From NCBI GenBank assembly GCA_965220185.1, contig OZ244807.1, positions 930,001 to 994,000 of the forward strand: a stretch of 64,000 bases of DNA, given 5' to 3'. Origin of the DNA: Azotimanducus sp965220185 (lineage in GTDB: Bacteria; Pseudomonadota; Gammaproteobacteria; Pseudomonadales; Azotimanducaceae). Position 1 is the stretch's first letter; every line of letters starts with the position of its first letter. The notes beneath the pieces are model-generated. The model was not told the DNA's origin, did not search any database, and was given only the letters and a program-made list of their open reading frames with translations. This document shows positions 41,481 through 50,519 of this stretch, piece by piece. The translations under genes were made by a program, and so were the position numbers.

Positions 41481-43788
41481 TTCGTGGGCCGCCTATTTGC
41501 GACAGCAGCGGCGCAATACTGTCGCCAACCCCAGTGAATCCTCTGAATATCACATTGAGGTATACCGCATTGCTGTGATACGCGCCTTCGACGAGCGCGT
41601 TGTTGGGACGCCTTAACAGTCGACGCACCCCAAGGTCTACAGCCCAGCAGCAGTGTCGATAGGAGGCACCGAACACGGCGGTCAAGAGCTCGCTTTGTGA
41701 GAAATCATGCGAATACATGCCGAAGAGTCGCAGTCGCTCGGACACTGGCACGCTGAACGCCACCTCGCCTTGATCGAACACTTCGCTGTAGCGCCGCATC
41801 CGGTAGCCAATGCGCAAGACCAGCGCATCCGCCGAGCGGTAGCTTGCCCAGAAGCCGCGTTCGAACCAGCGGTCTCCGTCTGGGTGCCAGATGAAAGCGC
41901 TCTCCACCCGCACCTGCTCGCTCAGCCAAGAGCGTGCGCGCACGGCGAGCGGCGTCACGTCTTCCTCCGAATCAAGCCGTGCGAAGGTCGAACCCTCGTC
42001 CTCCAATGATCGAATCACACCCGCTTCGATTTCAAAGACGCGCCTGCCAGTATCCTGATTCCATATGCGCGAGCGCAGTCCCACAGCGACTTGGTGAATA
42101 TCCGCATAGCGGTCTGTGCCAGCGTAGCGGCGACTTGAAAAAAGCTGTGTGAGTGAGTATTCGTTGATCACGGAGTCGAGCAGCGGCGCACCCGGTAGTT
42201 CGTCGCTGCGCCGGTAGGTATAGAGCGCGCGCGGCTCTAGGCTGACGCGGGTTTTTTCGCCGCGCCGCTCGAAATTGAGGCTGCCGTCGAGTTCGAAGAA
42301 GCCTGACTGCAGCTCAGAGTCTTCATCGTCGTTCCAAGTGGTTTGACCTTGCCGCGCCTCGTGCAACTCGAAGGCAATGTGCGCGCCGCCAAAGCTTGCG
42401 GTGACCTCGCCCCAGGGCTTGCGCATGGGGAGATCAAAGCGGAGGTCGTTGCTCCAGCGCGACACCTCGCCGAATTCACGCTCGGTGATGTCGTTGGTGA
42501 ATCGGCTCCAGCTCGTGTGGAAATTCGCGAGCAGCCTGCCGCCGAAGCGCTTCTCGCCATTGAAGAAGATCTTTGGCACGGTGCGATAGACATCTGGATT
42601 CGGATTCCAGTCGATCCGGTAGTGCTCCATCTCAACGCCAAGCTGCCAATTGGGCTGCTGGTAGATGATGCGCCCTTCGTTGGTGACCGAAGGCCCGCCC
42701 CACCTGGTATGAGAGAGGCCAAGCTCCTCGTAGCGCTCGCGGTGCATCCGGCGATCACTCAGGAACGTGAGATTGGCGCTCGTCAGGATATTGCCGAAGC
42801 GCCCGCTGTGCCTTGCCCGCACCAGATAGCGATTGCCATCTTCGTCGGGATGGTCGTCGACGAACTCCTCGTCGTCAGGGAAATAATGGCCGATGAGCCG
42901 ATTGTTGGTGTGCTTGGTGGCGTGCCGGTATTCAAGTCCAAGGCTGCCGCCACGCCGCCCTTCGAAGCCTGGAATGACCACAAGGTCCCGGTTCGGCGCC
43001 AGATTCCAATAGAAGGGTAGCCGCACCACGCCGCCGCGCTCGCCTTCGTAACGCAGATCCGGGTAGAGCCAGCCTGTTTGACGCTGCGAGGTAATTGGGA
43101 ACTTCATCCAAGGCACGTAGAGCACAGGCAGGTCTGCCACCGCGAGTCGCGCGTTGGTCACAGTGGCGAAGGCGTCTTCGCTACTCATCGCCAGGCTTTT
43201 CGAAGACACTTCCCAGCCAGCCGACTTGGGTTCGCAGCGCGTGAACCAAGCGTTTTCAATGAGGACTTCTCCCTCTGACAGGGCGATGCGTTCGGCCTCT
43301 CCCCGAACGGCGGGCAGGGTGCTCGCCACCTCGGGCGAAAAGACCCTGTCTTCGAGCAGAAATTGCAGTGACTCAAGTTTGACCGTTTCGCTTTGCGCTT
43401 CATAGCTCGCCCGCTCGCCCCAAATAGCGGCACCCGGCTCGAAGTAGCGCACATTGCCTTCAAACTGGATTGGATTCATGCCTTGTGGTGCGCTTGCCGT
43501 GTCGGCCTCGAACACTCTCGGGCCGAATTGAACGCGCACGCCGCCAGAGACTTCCGCGCCTTCTTCGGGTTCGTATTCAAGCTCCTTGCCGGACAGCGTC
43601 ATCCAGACCGCATCGCCGCCCGTTTCTGGTGCTGGGATTTGGTAGCTTCCCCGGCAGATGGCGTTTGAGTCACTCGATTCGTTCCAGTAGGTGTGCCATG
43701 GCGTGTCGCCCTCAGCGAGCGACACGCACGACGCGCCTAGTGTCAATGTCAAGCCAGTGAGCATTCGCATTTGCATATTGATAACCAT
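41470..43788 (-). CDS. lptD: LPS-assembly protein LptD
   Basis: 772 residues. Outer-membrane barrel that inserts lipopolysaccharide together with LptE. It has a signal peptide, an OstA-type N-terminal domain (VRVQFGPRVFEADTASAPQG to AERIALSEGEVLIENAWFTR) and a long C-terminal barrel with the usual WSRF, WHPDG and Y-R-H-C-C elements. Paired cysteines suggest the conserved disulfides. The ATG at 43788 shares one base with the murU stop (TAATG) and has GGTGGAG upstream. Confidence 0.95.
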   Translation of the reverse strand: MVINMQMRMLTGLTLTLGASCVSLAEGDTPWHTYWNESSDSNAICRGSYQIPAPETGGDAVWMTLSGKELEYEPEEGAEVSGGVRVQFGPRVFEADTASAPQGMNPIQFEGNVRYFEPGAAIWGERASYEAQSETVKLESLQFLLEDRVFSPEVASTLPAVRGEAERIALSEGEVLIENAWFTRCEPKSAGWEVSSKSLAMSSEDAFATVTNARLAVADLPVLYVPWMKFPITSQRQTGWLYPDLRYEGERGGVVRLPFYWNLAPNRDLVVIPGFEGRRGGSLGLEYRHATKHTNNRLIGHYFPDDEEFVDDHPDEDGNRYLVRARHSGRFGNILTSANLTFLSDRRMHRERYEELGLSHTRWGGPSVTNEGRIIYQQPNWQLGVEMEHYRIDWNPNPDVYRTVPKIFFNGEKRFGGRLLANFHTSWSRFTNDITEREFGEVSRWSNDLRFDLPMRKPWGEVTASFGGAHIAFELHEARQGQTTWNDDEDSELQSGFFELDGSLNFERRGEKTRVSLEPRALYTYRRSDELPGAPLLDSVINEYSLTQLFSSRRYAGTDRYADIHQVAVGLRSRIWNQDTGRRVFEIEAGVIRSLEDEGSTFARLDSEEDVTPLAVRARSWLSEQVRVESAFIWHPDGDRWFERGFWASYRSADALVLRIGYRMRRYSEVFDQGEVAFSVPVSERLRLFGMYSHDFSQSELLTAVFGASYRHCCWAVDLGVRRLLRRPNNALVEGAYHSNAVYLNVIFRGFTGVGDSIAPLLSQIGGPRNGW

Positions 43789-44450
43789 TAAGACTCCACC
43801 CTCCCTCTCAATGCCGAGAGCGCCTCCTCTGACCCAATGTCCACCCAATCGCCCGTGTGTATCTCACCTGTGACTTCATTGCCACCGAGTCGATGGAACA
43901 GGAGGTCGCGGGTCATCGAAAAAGGCACTTTTGGACAGCCATCAAAGAGCGCTGGATGCAGCAGCGCCACACCCGTGAAAATGAACGGCCGGACGGAATT
44001 GCGAAGTACTTTTCCTTGCACAAGATCAAAGTCCCCGTAGTGACGCTTGCCAATCATGGGGCAGAGTACCAAATGTGCGAGCGAAGTGCGAGGCAGCGTC
44101 ATCGGAAAGCGCACATCCGGACACCAAATATCGCCCAGCATCCATATGAAGGGCGATGTGCCCAAGAGCGGTAGCGCCTTGGCGATGCCACCGCCTGAAT
44201 CGAGCAGCGTGTCTTCGCGGCTGTAGGTGACTTGAACGCCGAAGCGCTCACCATTGCCAATATGGGCTTCAATCATCTCGCCGAGGTAGTGCAGGTTGAT
44301 GACGACTTCGGTGACGCCAGCGCACCTCAGCCACGCAAGCTGGTGCTCAAGGAGCGGCCTGCCAGCCACTTCGACCAATGGCTTTGGACAGGTCTCGGTG
44401 ATCGGCAGCAAGCGCGTGCCCAAGCCGGCGGCGAGTATCATGGCTTTCAT
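43788..44450 (-). CDS. murU: N-acetylmuramate-1-phosphate uridylyltransferase
   Basis: 220 residues. Nucleotidyltransferase signature GLGTRLLPITETCPKPLVEV at the N-terminus; FIWMLGDI and DWVDIGSEE later. With AmgK it recycles MurNAc to UDP-MurNAc, bypassing fosfomycin-sensitive synthesis. amgK normally lies directly upstream; here it is 6.2 kb away (50613-51641) behind an inserted island, so the two are probably no longer co-transcribed. Confidence 0.9.
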   Translation of the reverse strand: MKAMILAAGLGTRLLPITETCPKPLVEVAGRPLLEHQLAWLRCAGVTEVVINLHYLGEMIEAHIGNGERFGVQVTYSREDTLLDSGGGIAKALPLLGTSPFIWMLGDIWCPDVRFPMTLPRTSLAHLVLCPMIGKRHYGDFDLVQGKVLRNSVRPFIFTGVALLHPALFDGCPKVPFSMTRDLLFHRLGGNEVTGEIHTGDWVDIGSEEALSALRGRVES

Positions 44451-44475
44451 GCGGGCTGCATTATAGGTTCAATGC

Positions 44476-45746
44476 ATGATCGACGAAATTGAAATTGATG
44501 GCTACCGGCTGTTGCATGGCTTCAAGGCTGACCTGAAGCCGCTGAATGTCGTTGTGGGTGCTAATGCGACTGGTAAGAGCAGTTTGATCGATTGCTTGCA
44601 GTTGATCTCGTATTGCTGCCGTCTTCCGATCTCCGCTGCGTTTGGCCAGTTCGACCATCCTATGTATCTTTTGTCCGCAGACAATGAAGCAGATGAGATG
44701 TGCTGGAGGGTTGGTTTCCGTGGGCGTTCCAGAGACTTTGTGTACGAAGCGGCATTCAAGCCGGATCGGCAAGGACGCATTGAAATCAAGCATGAAATGC
44801 TGCGGTATCGCGACGCTGAAAACGGGCACGATGCTCCACTGAAACTCTTGGAGGCGACACCTCTTCACAAAATGGTGCTCGACAGAGCGAAACGCGAGAT
44901 GGTGCCGTTCGATGATAGCGGCGAGGCAGATGGCTCGGTCAATATCCCGCCTGCCACAGAAGTCAGGGACCAAGCGGGCTCAATCGCTCCGCAAGAACCA
45001 ATGCGGGAAGTGAGCTCGCTGCTATCACAGATGCAGCAGTTTCCGAACAGATTTCCCATTCCGTTCGCCGCTCAAGCATACATGTCAAACTTTACGTCCT
45101 ATCCAGGTTTTGATGTTACCCGCTCGTCAAATCTCTGTGCCAAGGCAGCCGAGATCAGTCCGGTGACTTGGTTGATGCCAAAAGGCGACAACTTAGGAAT
45201 GGTCTTGCACGAATTCAAGAATCGCCGCGATTTCACGGTTACCTTTGAGCGATTGAAAGAGTATTTACGTGCGGCGTTTCCGACGTTTCGGATATTGGAT
45301 GTGAAACGACATATGGCTCTCCTCCCCAACTATTGGTGAAGTGGCTGGAAAAGGGCGCGATTCGGCCTATGGAGGCTTGGGATCTGTCAGACGGAAATCT
45401 GCGCTTCCTGTGCCTAGCCGCGGCGCTTTTGAATCCGGTGCCGCCAGCTTTGGTCGCTATTGATGAACCTGAGTTGGGGCTGCACCCAAGCTTGCTGCCA
45501 GTAGTAGCGGACATGATCAAGGAAGGGTCTGAGCGCACCCAAGTGCTGGTCACTACGCATAGCCCAGACCTTCTCAACTGCTTTGATATCGAAGATGTTG
45601 CCGTGATGGCACGTCCAGAGAATGAACTAAGAACCATATGGCATCGGCCATCGAACCGAGAGAGCTTGAAACGAATGTTGCAGGATGTGATGGGCGACTC
45701 ACTCGGCGACCTCCATCGGTCTGGCGAGTTGGAGGCCGGTGCGTGA
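44476..45746 (+). pseudogene. AAA15/AAA21 (OLD-like) ATPase, frameshifted
   Basis: The first frame (44476-45341) has Walker A VVVGANATGKSSLID. The second (45333-45746) has the signature LSDGNLRFLCLAAAL and Walker B ALVAIDEPELGLHPSLLPVV with a following H-loop (VTTHSPDLL). Together they form one ABC-type ATPase of about 420 residues, broken by a one-base shift near 45320. It is followed directly by a DUF4276 gene. ATPase plus TOPRIM-like partner resembles defence pairs such as PARIS (AAA15 plus DUF4435) and OLD systems. Confidence 0.75.
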
Positions 45747-46311
45747 GGGTTTGGGTCTACGTTGAAGGCAAATCGGATAAGCTTGGCCTTGATGCTCTAT
45801 GGGATGGCTGGAAAGGTAGGCTTAATCAGGCCGGATGGGGTATCCGCATCATTCCACTTGATGGAAAATCGAAGTATTTCAAGGTCATTGGGCGTAGAGT
45901 CGCAGAGAAGCTACAGGCGAGCGAAACTGATCTCGTAGTCGGACTTCCCGATCTCTACCCGACTGCCGACTATGCACACACTGAGTACAGGCATGAGAGC
46001 TTTTCGGATCTTGTGAAGCTTCAATACGAATTGGTCGCCCAATGCACGAGCAAATCGGGCACGAAGAGGTTTCTCGCAAGCGCTTTGAAGCACGATCTCG
46101 AAATGTTGCTGCTGGCAGCCAGCCAGCAATTGCAACAAAGACTCGGAAATACTCAGATCAGAAAAGAACTCGGCCTCCCGAAAACCAGAACCAGGCCACG
46201 CCGCCCAAGAAGCTTGTCGAGCAACTCTTTCTCAGCAAGACAAAGCGCTCATGCCGAGAGACAGTGGATGCACCTACAATTTTGCAACAGGCATGTCTGC
46301 GCGAAATCGCG
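45743..46311 (+). pseudogene. DUF4276 TOPRIM-like protein, frameshifted and 3'-truncated
   Basis: Starts with GTG overlapping the ATPase stop: VRVWVYVEGKSDKLGLDALW, then LVVGLPDLYPT, both DUF4276 features. Around 46170 the frame changes: the C-terminal part (TPPKKLVEQLFLSKTKRSCR, then ETVDAPTIL) is read in another frame and stops matching near 46310, where a different remnant begins. DUF4276 proteins are thought to be nuclease partners of AAA15 ATPases. Confidence 0.7.
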
Positions 46312-46440
46312 TCATATAAGGGTCCGCTCCCACCGCCCGTGCTCTTTCAGCGCTACGAGGAAACCTTGCCGGGTGCGGCGGAGAGAATCATGCTGCATAC
46401 CGAGCGCGAGCAAGCGCATCCAACATTTTTCCGGCCACAA
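46312..46440 (+). pseudogene. DUF2335 remnant
   Basis: Encodes GPLPPPVLFQRYEETLPGAA, then ERIMLHTEREQAHP, the conserved start region of DUF2335 membrane proteins (G-P-L-P-P-P-E ... P-G-A-A-E-R-I). The membrane part is missing. It is spliced between the DUF4276 remnant and a piece of a DUF4143 gene. Confidence 0.5.
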
Positions 46441-46459
46441 CTCAAAATCCTTCATTTGT

Positions 46460-46730
46460 CCCCTTGCTGTGCCGGAGTTGGGAGGAGTCTTTTGATCTCG
46501 ATCAGGCGCTGCGTTGGGGAATGTTGCCCGGAATGTATTCGCTCGGCGAAGACGAAGATAGACGAACGTTCCTGTGCGCCTTTCCTACCTGCGGACGACG
46601 GCCGGGGTGGAAACCGATCTCATCATCGAGCGCCCCAATGCGCCGGAGGTGCTCATTGAAGTCAAGTCGAAGCAGCGCATGGTGGCGCGAGATATTCGCA
46701 GCATCGCCCGTTTCGCCAAGGATTTCGAGG
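46460..46730 (+). pseudogene. Internally deleted fragment of a DUF4143 ATPase gene
   Basis: About 110 bp match 47553-47666 of the intact gene downstream, and the next about 150 bp match 48079-48230. The 410 bp between are missing. In the intact gene both break points end in GCGCC, so deletion through this short homology is likely. Base differences in addition to the deletion show it is not a recent copy. Confidence 0.8.
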
Positions 46731-46734
46731 AGGT

Positions 46735-46950
46735 GCGCCCACGGATAGTCGGAGGTTGGCGAGGGGACGAATCTTCGCGATCACATCAAAGTCTCGATCA
46801 TCGTGTAGGAGCAAAGCGTTGTGCTCAATTGCGAGTTGTGCGATGCAGCAGTCTATGGCGCTTCGGACAGTGAGGCCTTTTCTCCGCAGGTCTCTGTGGG
46901 ATCCCACGAAACAACCGAATCCAAATTGAAGTGTCAATCAGTGTTGTCAC
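46735..46950 (-). pseudogene. VapC-type PIN toxin remnant
   Basis: Begins with GTG at 46950: VTTLIDTSIWIRLFRGIPQR, the first catalytic strand of a PIN domain. In another frame the C-terminal part follows (GLTVRSAIDCCIAQLAIEHN, ALLLHDDRDFDVIA), with the later catalytic aspartates. The central region is deleted and the frame is broken. The last residues are cut off by the DUF4143 fragment. Confidence 0.7.
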
Positions 46951-47083
46951 GAAGCTCGCGCATCAGCCTGTGGTCGAAGTCCGGACGCAATGAGATATTT
47001 CCAGCTAGCAGCCTGCGCCGCAGAAATTCAGGGCTGCAAATCCGCTTCCGCCTGCCCAGCGTTGCAGCGCATATCGCCAGCAT
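46934..47083 (-). pseudogene. Possible VapB antitoxin remnant
   Basis: A 49-codon frame ending AGNISLRPDFDHRLMRELRD and NTD, overlapping the vapC start by 17 nt as expected for a vapBC pair. The N-terminal DNA-binding part is not recognisable. Assignment rests mainly on position. Confidence 0.4.
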
Positions 47084-47090
47084 AATCGGT

Positions 47091-47133
47091 TTTATGGACT
47101 AAGCTCCATAAATCGAATGGAATTATGGACTAT
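47091..47133. promoter_or_regulatory. Palindromic operator upstream of the second DUF4143 ATPase
   Basis: TTTATGGA (47091-47098) and TCCATAAA (47105-47112) are perfect inverted repeats around a 6-nt centre. A third half site, ATTATGGAC, is at 47122-47130 and is followed by TATAAT (47131-47136), a perfect -10 box. The layout suggests a repressor site next to the promoter. Confidence 0.55.
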
Positions 47134-47173
47134 AATCCCTGCTTCCTGTTTTCTCTGAAACGTGCTTTTTGAG

Positions 47174-48334
47174 ATGTTTCGCAGACTTCTGAAGACGACG
47201 CGCAGTCATTCCTTCTTTCTTTTTGGCGCGCGAGGCACCGGAAAAACGACCTATATCAAGGACAGCTTCGACTTGGATGCATCCTTGTATATCGATCTGC
47301 TCGATCCGGAAATCGAAGATGCCTACCGCCGAATGCCGCAGCGATTCGAGAATCAGGTTCGGGCGCTGCCAGACGCCATCAAGTGGGTGCTGATCGATGA
47401 AGTACAGCGCGCACCGCGTCTATTGGACATCGTCCATCGGCTGATCGAAAGCAGCGAAAAGCGCTTCGTACTCACTGGATCGAGCAGCAGAAAATTAAAG
47501 CGCGGCGCGTCGAACCTTCTCGCTGGGCGGGCATTCGTCTATCACCTCCACCCCCTTACTGTGCCGGAGTTGGGAGAGTTCTTTGATCTCGATCAAGCGC
47601 TGCGCTGGGGGATGTTGCCCGGAGTGTATTCGCTGAGCGAAGACGAAGATAGACAAGCGTTCCTGCGCGCCTATGCACTGACCTACCTGAAGGAGGAAAT
47701 CGCATCGGAGCAGGTCGTCAGAAGGCTCGACCCTTTCAGGTACTTTCTTGAAGTCGCCGCTCAGTCGAATGGCATGATCATCAACTACGCCAAAATTGCC
47801 GAAGATGTGGGCGTGGACCCGAAGACTGTGGTTGCCTACTTCACCATCCTTGAAGATACCTTGGTGGGCTTTCTGCTGCCCGCATACCACCGCTCGGTCA
47901 GAAAGCAGCAGCGCGTGAGTCCGAAATTCTATTTTTTCGATACGGGCATCAAGCGCGCGCTGGCTCGAACGCTGCCAATTCCAATCACTGAGGGCACCTA
48001 CGAGTATGGCGGGGCATTCGAGCATTTCATCATCAGCCAGATCGCTCACCTGTCAAGCTACAAGTACCCAGACTGGCGCCTTTCCTACCTGCGGACGGCG
48101 GCCGGAGCGGAAATTGATCTTATCATCGAGCGCCCCAATGCGCCGGAGGTGCTCATTGAAGTCAAGTCGAAGCAGCGCATGGTGGCGCGAGATATTCGTA
48201 GCATCGCTCGTTTCGCCAAGGATTTTGCGAATCCACTCGCCCTCTGCATCAGCCGGGATGCGACGCGCATGACGTTCGAGGGTGTCCTTTGCGTGCATTG
48301 GCGCGATGCGCTCACAGAACTTGGGCTGACCTAG
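47174..48334 (+). CDS. DUF4143-family AAA ATPase
   Basis: 386 residues, intact. Walker A FGARGTGKTT, Walker B WVLIDEVQRAP, arginine-like sensor VLTGSSSRKLKRG, and C-terminal DUF4143 domain with AEIDLIIERPNAPEVLIEVK, a PD-(D/E)XK-type core. The ATG at 47174 starts the typical F-R-R-L-L-K N-terminus; a GTG at 47162 is possible. It is the only intact large gene of the murU-amgK island and has its own palindromic operator. Function unknown. Confidence 0.85.
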   Translation: MFRRLLKTTRSHSFFLFGARGTGKTTYIKDSFDLDASLYIDLLDPEIEDAYRRMPQRFENQVRALPDAIKWVLIDEVQRAPRLLDIVHRLIESSEKRFVLTGSSSRKLKRGASNLLAGRAFVYHLHPLTVPELGEFFDLDQALRWGMLPGVYSLSEDEDRQAFLRAYALTYLKEEIASEQVVRRLDPFRYFLEVAAQSNGMIINYAKIAEDVGVDPKTVVAYFTILEDTLVGFLLPAYHRSVRKQQRVSPKFYFFDTGIKRALARTLPIPITEGTYEYGGAFEHFIISQIAHLSSYKYPDWRLSYLRTAAGAEIDLIIERPNAPEVLIEVKSKQRMVARDIRSIARFAKDFANPLALCISRDATRMTFEGVLCVHWRDALTELGLT

Positions 48335-48511
48335 GCGACAGGCAAGCGCAGCCCTTCCACCTGCAAGGGCGGCGATGGCTGACGACTGACCGGTCAGCCC
48401 TCACTTTCGATGCCCCAGTGAGACATCCGCCCTGCTTGCGACTGTGAACGCCCTACGGCGCAGGCTCCTAGGTAATCAAAATGACGCGCCCGACACAGAG
48501 CCGGGCGCGAA

Positions 48512-48582
48512 GGGGGTACTACTGGTGTAGATGCGTAGCTTAGTCACCTGCCGCATGGGGGTTCGACTCCCCCTGCCTCCAC
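48512..48582 (+). other. ssrA (tmRNA) 3'-end-like fragment, possible attachment site
   Basis: GGGGGTTCGACTCCCCC forms a perfect T-arm (5-bp stem, TTCGACT loop) and is followed by TGCCTCCAC. This matches the 3' end of many tmRNA genes, a common integration target for islands. The encoded CCA is replaced by CTG. A 5' segment GGGGGTA at 48512 could pair with TGCCTCC, but the middle does not fold as a tRNA and no tmRNA body is present. No integrase gene is visible. The rest of 48335-48650 holds only a GCGCCCG/CGGGCGC hairpin near 48485-48507. Confidence 0.4.
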
Positions 48583-48650
48583 TGCGCACTCTATCACGCC
48601 TTCACATACAAGAGGGGCTGAACAAAGCGGATGCTTTGGCTATCAAGCCA

Positions 48651-48928
48651 ATTGCGTCGTCTTGGCAATCGCCTCTGAAAGCCAGTTCTCCTGAATCGAG
48701 CGCGCGAGCGCTGAAGTCGATGCCTAGTTCCGGCACAGCTTGGCTAGCCGGACAAGCACTGGCTCAATCGATGCCAAATGGCTACGCCTGCTGCCTCTGA
48801 GCCACAGGCGCGCGAAAATGCCGACGGCTTTGAGCTGCCTTTGAATCACCATCAGGTCGAAGCGGCGACGAAGTTGGTTGCGGTCTGAAATACGCAGGAT
48901 GCCGAGCTTCTGCGCGTTCTGATAGTAG
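48651..48928 (-). pseudogene. Partial copy of the amgK 3' end
   Basis: Aligns without gaps of note to 50625-50901, the last about 90 codons of amgK, with roughly a dozen scattered differences. It ends at GATAGTAG exactly where an IS5-type terminal repeat begins. Just left of it, AACAAAGCGGATG (48620-48632) also occurs in the end of the vapC gene (50481-50493), so the copied junction may include part of a toxin gene. Confidence 0.85.
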
Positions 48929-49352
48929 GGAAGGACTGAACAAGGGGTAGATTTCTGCCCAGAGAAACTGGCTGGCGGTTTTTTGACGATCCCGGCATCC
49001 CCCGGCGCCCGAAAACGGTTCTATTCATGCGGCTGATGTCGCATTTTGAGGTCTGCGGGCGCACCAGCCCCACGTCAGGCCTCCGCATGATGCCGTCCAG
49101 CCACCAGCAGGTTCGTGAACCCGGGCAGCAGCGCGATGCGCCGCCTGTTCTTCGCCAGACCCCGGCACAGCACCTTGCGGTAGCCGAAGTGCCGCTTCAC
49201 GTACAGGAATGGATGCTCCACCTTCGCCCGCACCGACCCCTTGCGCCTCCCCGCCGTGCAGCACCCTGTGCGCCAGTCCGGTTTCCGCATCCACCCCGAT
49301 GTGCGCCTTCATCCCGAAATGCCACTGGTTCCCCTTCTTCGTCTGGCGCAGA
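48929..49352 (-). mobile_element. IS5-group remnant, internally deleted
   Basis: Starts with GGAAGGACTGAACAAG, an IS5-type terminal repeat. The minus strand encodes LRQTKKGNQWHFGMKAHIGV and DAETGLAHRV, then, after a deletion and frame change, RAKVEHPFLYVKRHFGYRKV and a C-terminal end at 49075. Both parts are conserved C-terminal pieces of IS5 transposases. The N-terminal half and the other end are gone, replaced by an ankyrin fragment. Confidence 0.75.
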
Positions 49353-49610
49353 TCTAAACGCCGGGGAATGCGACTATGGCAACTGGACTCCGCTACACCT
49401 TGCAGCTTATTTGGGAAACTTGGATAAGGCGGAATTATTGGTTCACGCTGGCGCAGATGTGAACGCCAAGGGCTACGACGGCAGAACGCCGCTTGACTTT
49501 GCCGTATCGGAAGCCTCGGAAGAAGTGGGTCTTGGGAACATATAGCTATTGCGAAAGCGGATATTGCGAAGCTGCTACGCGAAGCGGGCGCGGAGGAATC
49601 AGAGGAATAG
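49351..49610 (+). pseudogene. Ankyrin-repeat protein C-terminal fragment, frameshifted
   Basis: Encodes GNWTPLHLAAYLGNLDKAEL, LVHAGADVNAKGYDGRTPLD, typical ankyrin repeats. A one-base shift near 49535 changes the frame; the end reads HIAIAKADIAKLLREAGAEE before a TAG at 49608. There is no N-terminal part or start. It is joined directly to the IS5 remnant. Confidence 0.75.
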
Positions 49611-49612
49611 CG

Positions 49613-49756
49613 CTGAAGAACCGGCCAGCGCATTGGCAGGAAGTCAAGCCGTTCTCCGGCATGATCGAGAAAATCCCGTTGGCTCAACTACTTGCAGAAA
49701 CGGCGAGAAGGAGCCACCCGTTGGCTTATCGTAAGCAATTGAAATTGGCGGACTAA
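49613..49756 (+). pseudogene. 3' end of an IS4-family transposase
   Basis: Encodes KNRPAHWQEVKPFSGMIEKI, then PLAQLLAETARR and KQLKLAD. The last part aligns with the C-terminus of the IS4 transposase at 24010 (PLDQLLTETANR ... KQLKLFD). Only about 46 codons remain. Confidence 0.65.
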
Positions 49757-49848
49757 CTATTGCAGAATGAGTGCAGCCATACGTTCTCTATTGAACCTCG
49801 ATCAAGAAATGTAGTAACGTTCCTACCCATCGTCTTTGGAAAAGGCTA

Positions 49849-50103
49849 ATGGGCTTCACCACAATGACAAGTCGCGAGTTCAACCGCGACACGAGCCGAG
49901 CCAAGCGAGCGGCGAGGCGCGGCCCGGTCATGATCACTGACCGGGGGCAGACTCGGCATGTCCTACTGAATATTGAAGCCTATCAACAGCTTTCAGGAAC
50001 GCAAAGGAACATTGTCGAGCTGCTTGCTCTGAACACTGCGGATGATCTCGACCTGACCATTCCGCCACGCACCGATCTACCCCGAACACCAGATCTGAGT
50101 TGA
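49849..50103 (+). CDS. Phd/YefM-family antitoxin
   Basis: 84 residues. The N-terminal DNA-binding half (MTSREFNRDTSRAKRAARRG, then PVMITDRGQTRHVLLNIEAY) is typical of Phd/YefM antitoxins; the C-terminal acidic tail binds the toxin. Its stop overlaps the vapC start (TGATG). The pair is intact and probably functional, unlike the toxin remnants around it. Confidence 0.9.
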   Translation: MGFTTMTSREFNRDTSRAKRAARRGPVMITDRGQTRHVLLNIEAYQQLSGTQRNIVELLALNTADDLDLTIPPRTDLPRTPDLS

Positions 50104-50519
50104 TGTATTTGCTTGACACCAATGTCGTTTCGGAATTGCGCAAAGTCCACATTGGGAAAGGCAGTGAATCTGTGGCTCGATGGTCAGCTTCCAAGAAGTT
50201 GGAAGACCTCTATGTGTCGGTCATTACAATTGAGGAACTGGAGATCGGCGTGCTCGGAATTTCGCGTTGCGATGCTTCGCAAGGCCAAATTCTCAATGGT
50301 TGGTTGAACAATCAAGTGCTGCCTGCTTTTGCAGGCCGGATTTTGCCTGTGGACACACGGGTGGCAAGAACAAGCGCCCGGCTGCATGTGCCAAATCCGC
50401 GCCCTGTCAGAGATGCAATGATCGCCGCGACCGCTATTGTTCATGGATTGACGTTGGTTACGCGCAACACCAAAGACTTCAACAAAGCGGATGTCAACGT
50501 ATTGAATCCGTGGTCTTGA
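50103..50519 (+). CDS. VapC/FitB-type PIN-domain toxin
   Basis: 138 residues. PIN ribonuclease with conserved acids in YLLDTNVVSELRK (first Asp), ITIEELEIG (Glu), RPVRDAMIAATAIVHGLTLV (Asp) and TRNTKDF (last Asp). It cleaves RNA and is neutralised by the upstream antitoxin, to which it is translationally coupled. All catalytic residues are present. Confidence 0.92.
   Translation: MYLLDTNVVSELRKVHIGKGSESVARWSASKKLEDLYVSVITIEELEIGVLGISRCDASQGQILNGWLNNQVLPAFAGRILPVDTRVARTSARLHVPNPRPVRDAMIAATAIVHGLTLVTRNTKDFNKADVNVLNPWS

Noticed and set aside
48512..48582. Complete tRNA gene
   Set aside because: The acceptor stem (with two G-T pairs) and T-arm can form, but there is no proper D-arm or anticodon arm between them. 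A tmRNA 3' fragment is the better explanation.
49025..49687. A 220-codon minus-strand frame over the IS5 remnant and ankyrin fragment
   Set aside because: Only the central part is transposase-like. The N-terminal third is antisense to the ankyrin fragment and the end is out of frame, so it is not one gene.
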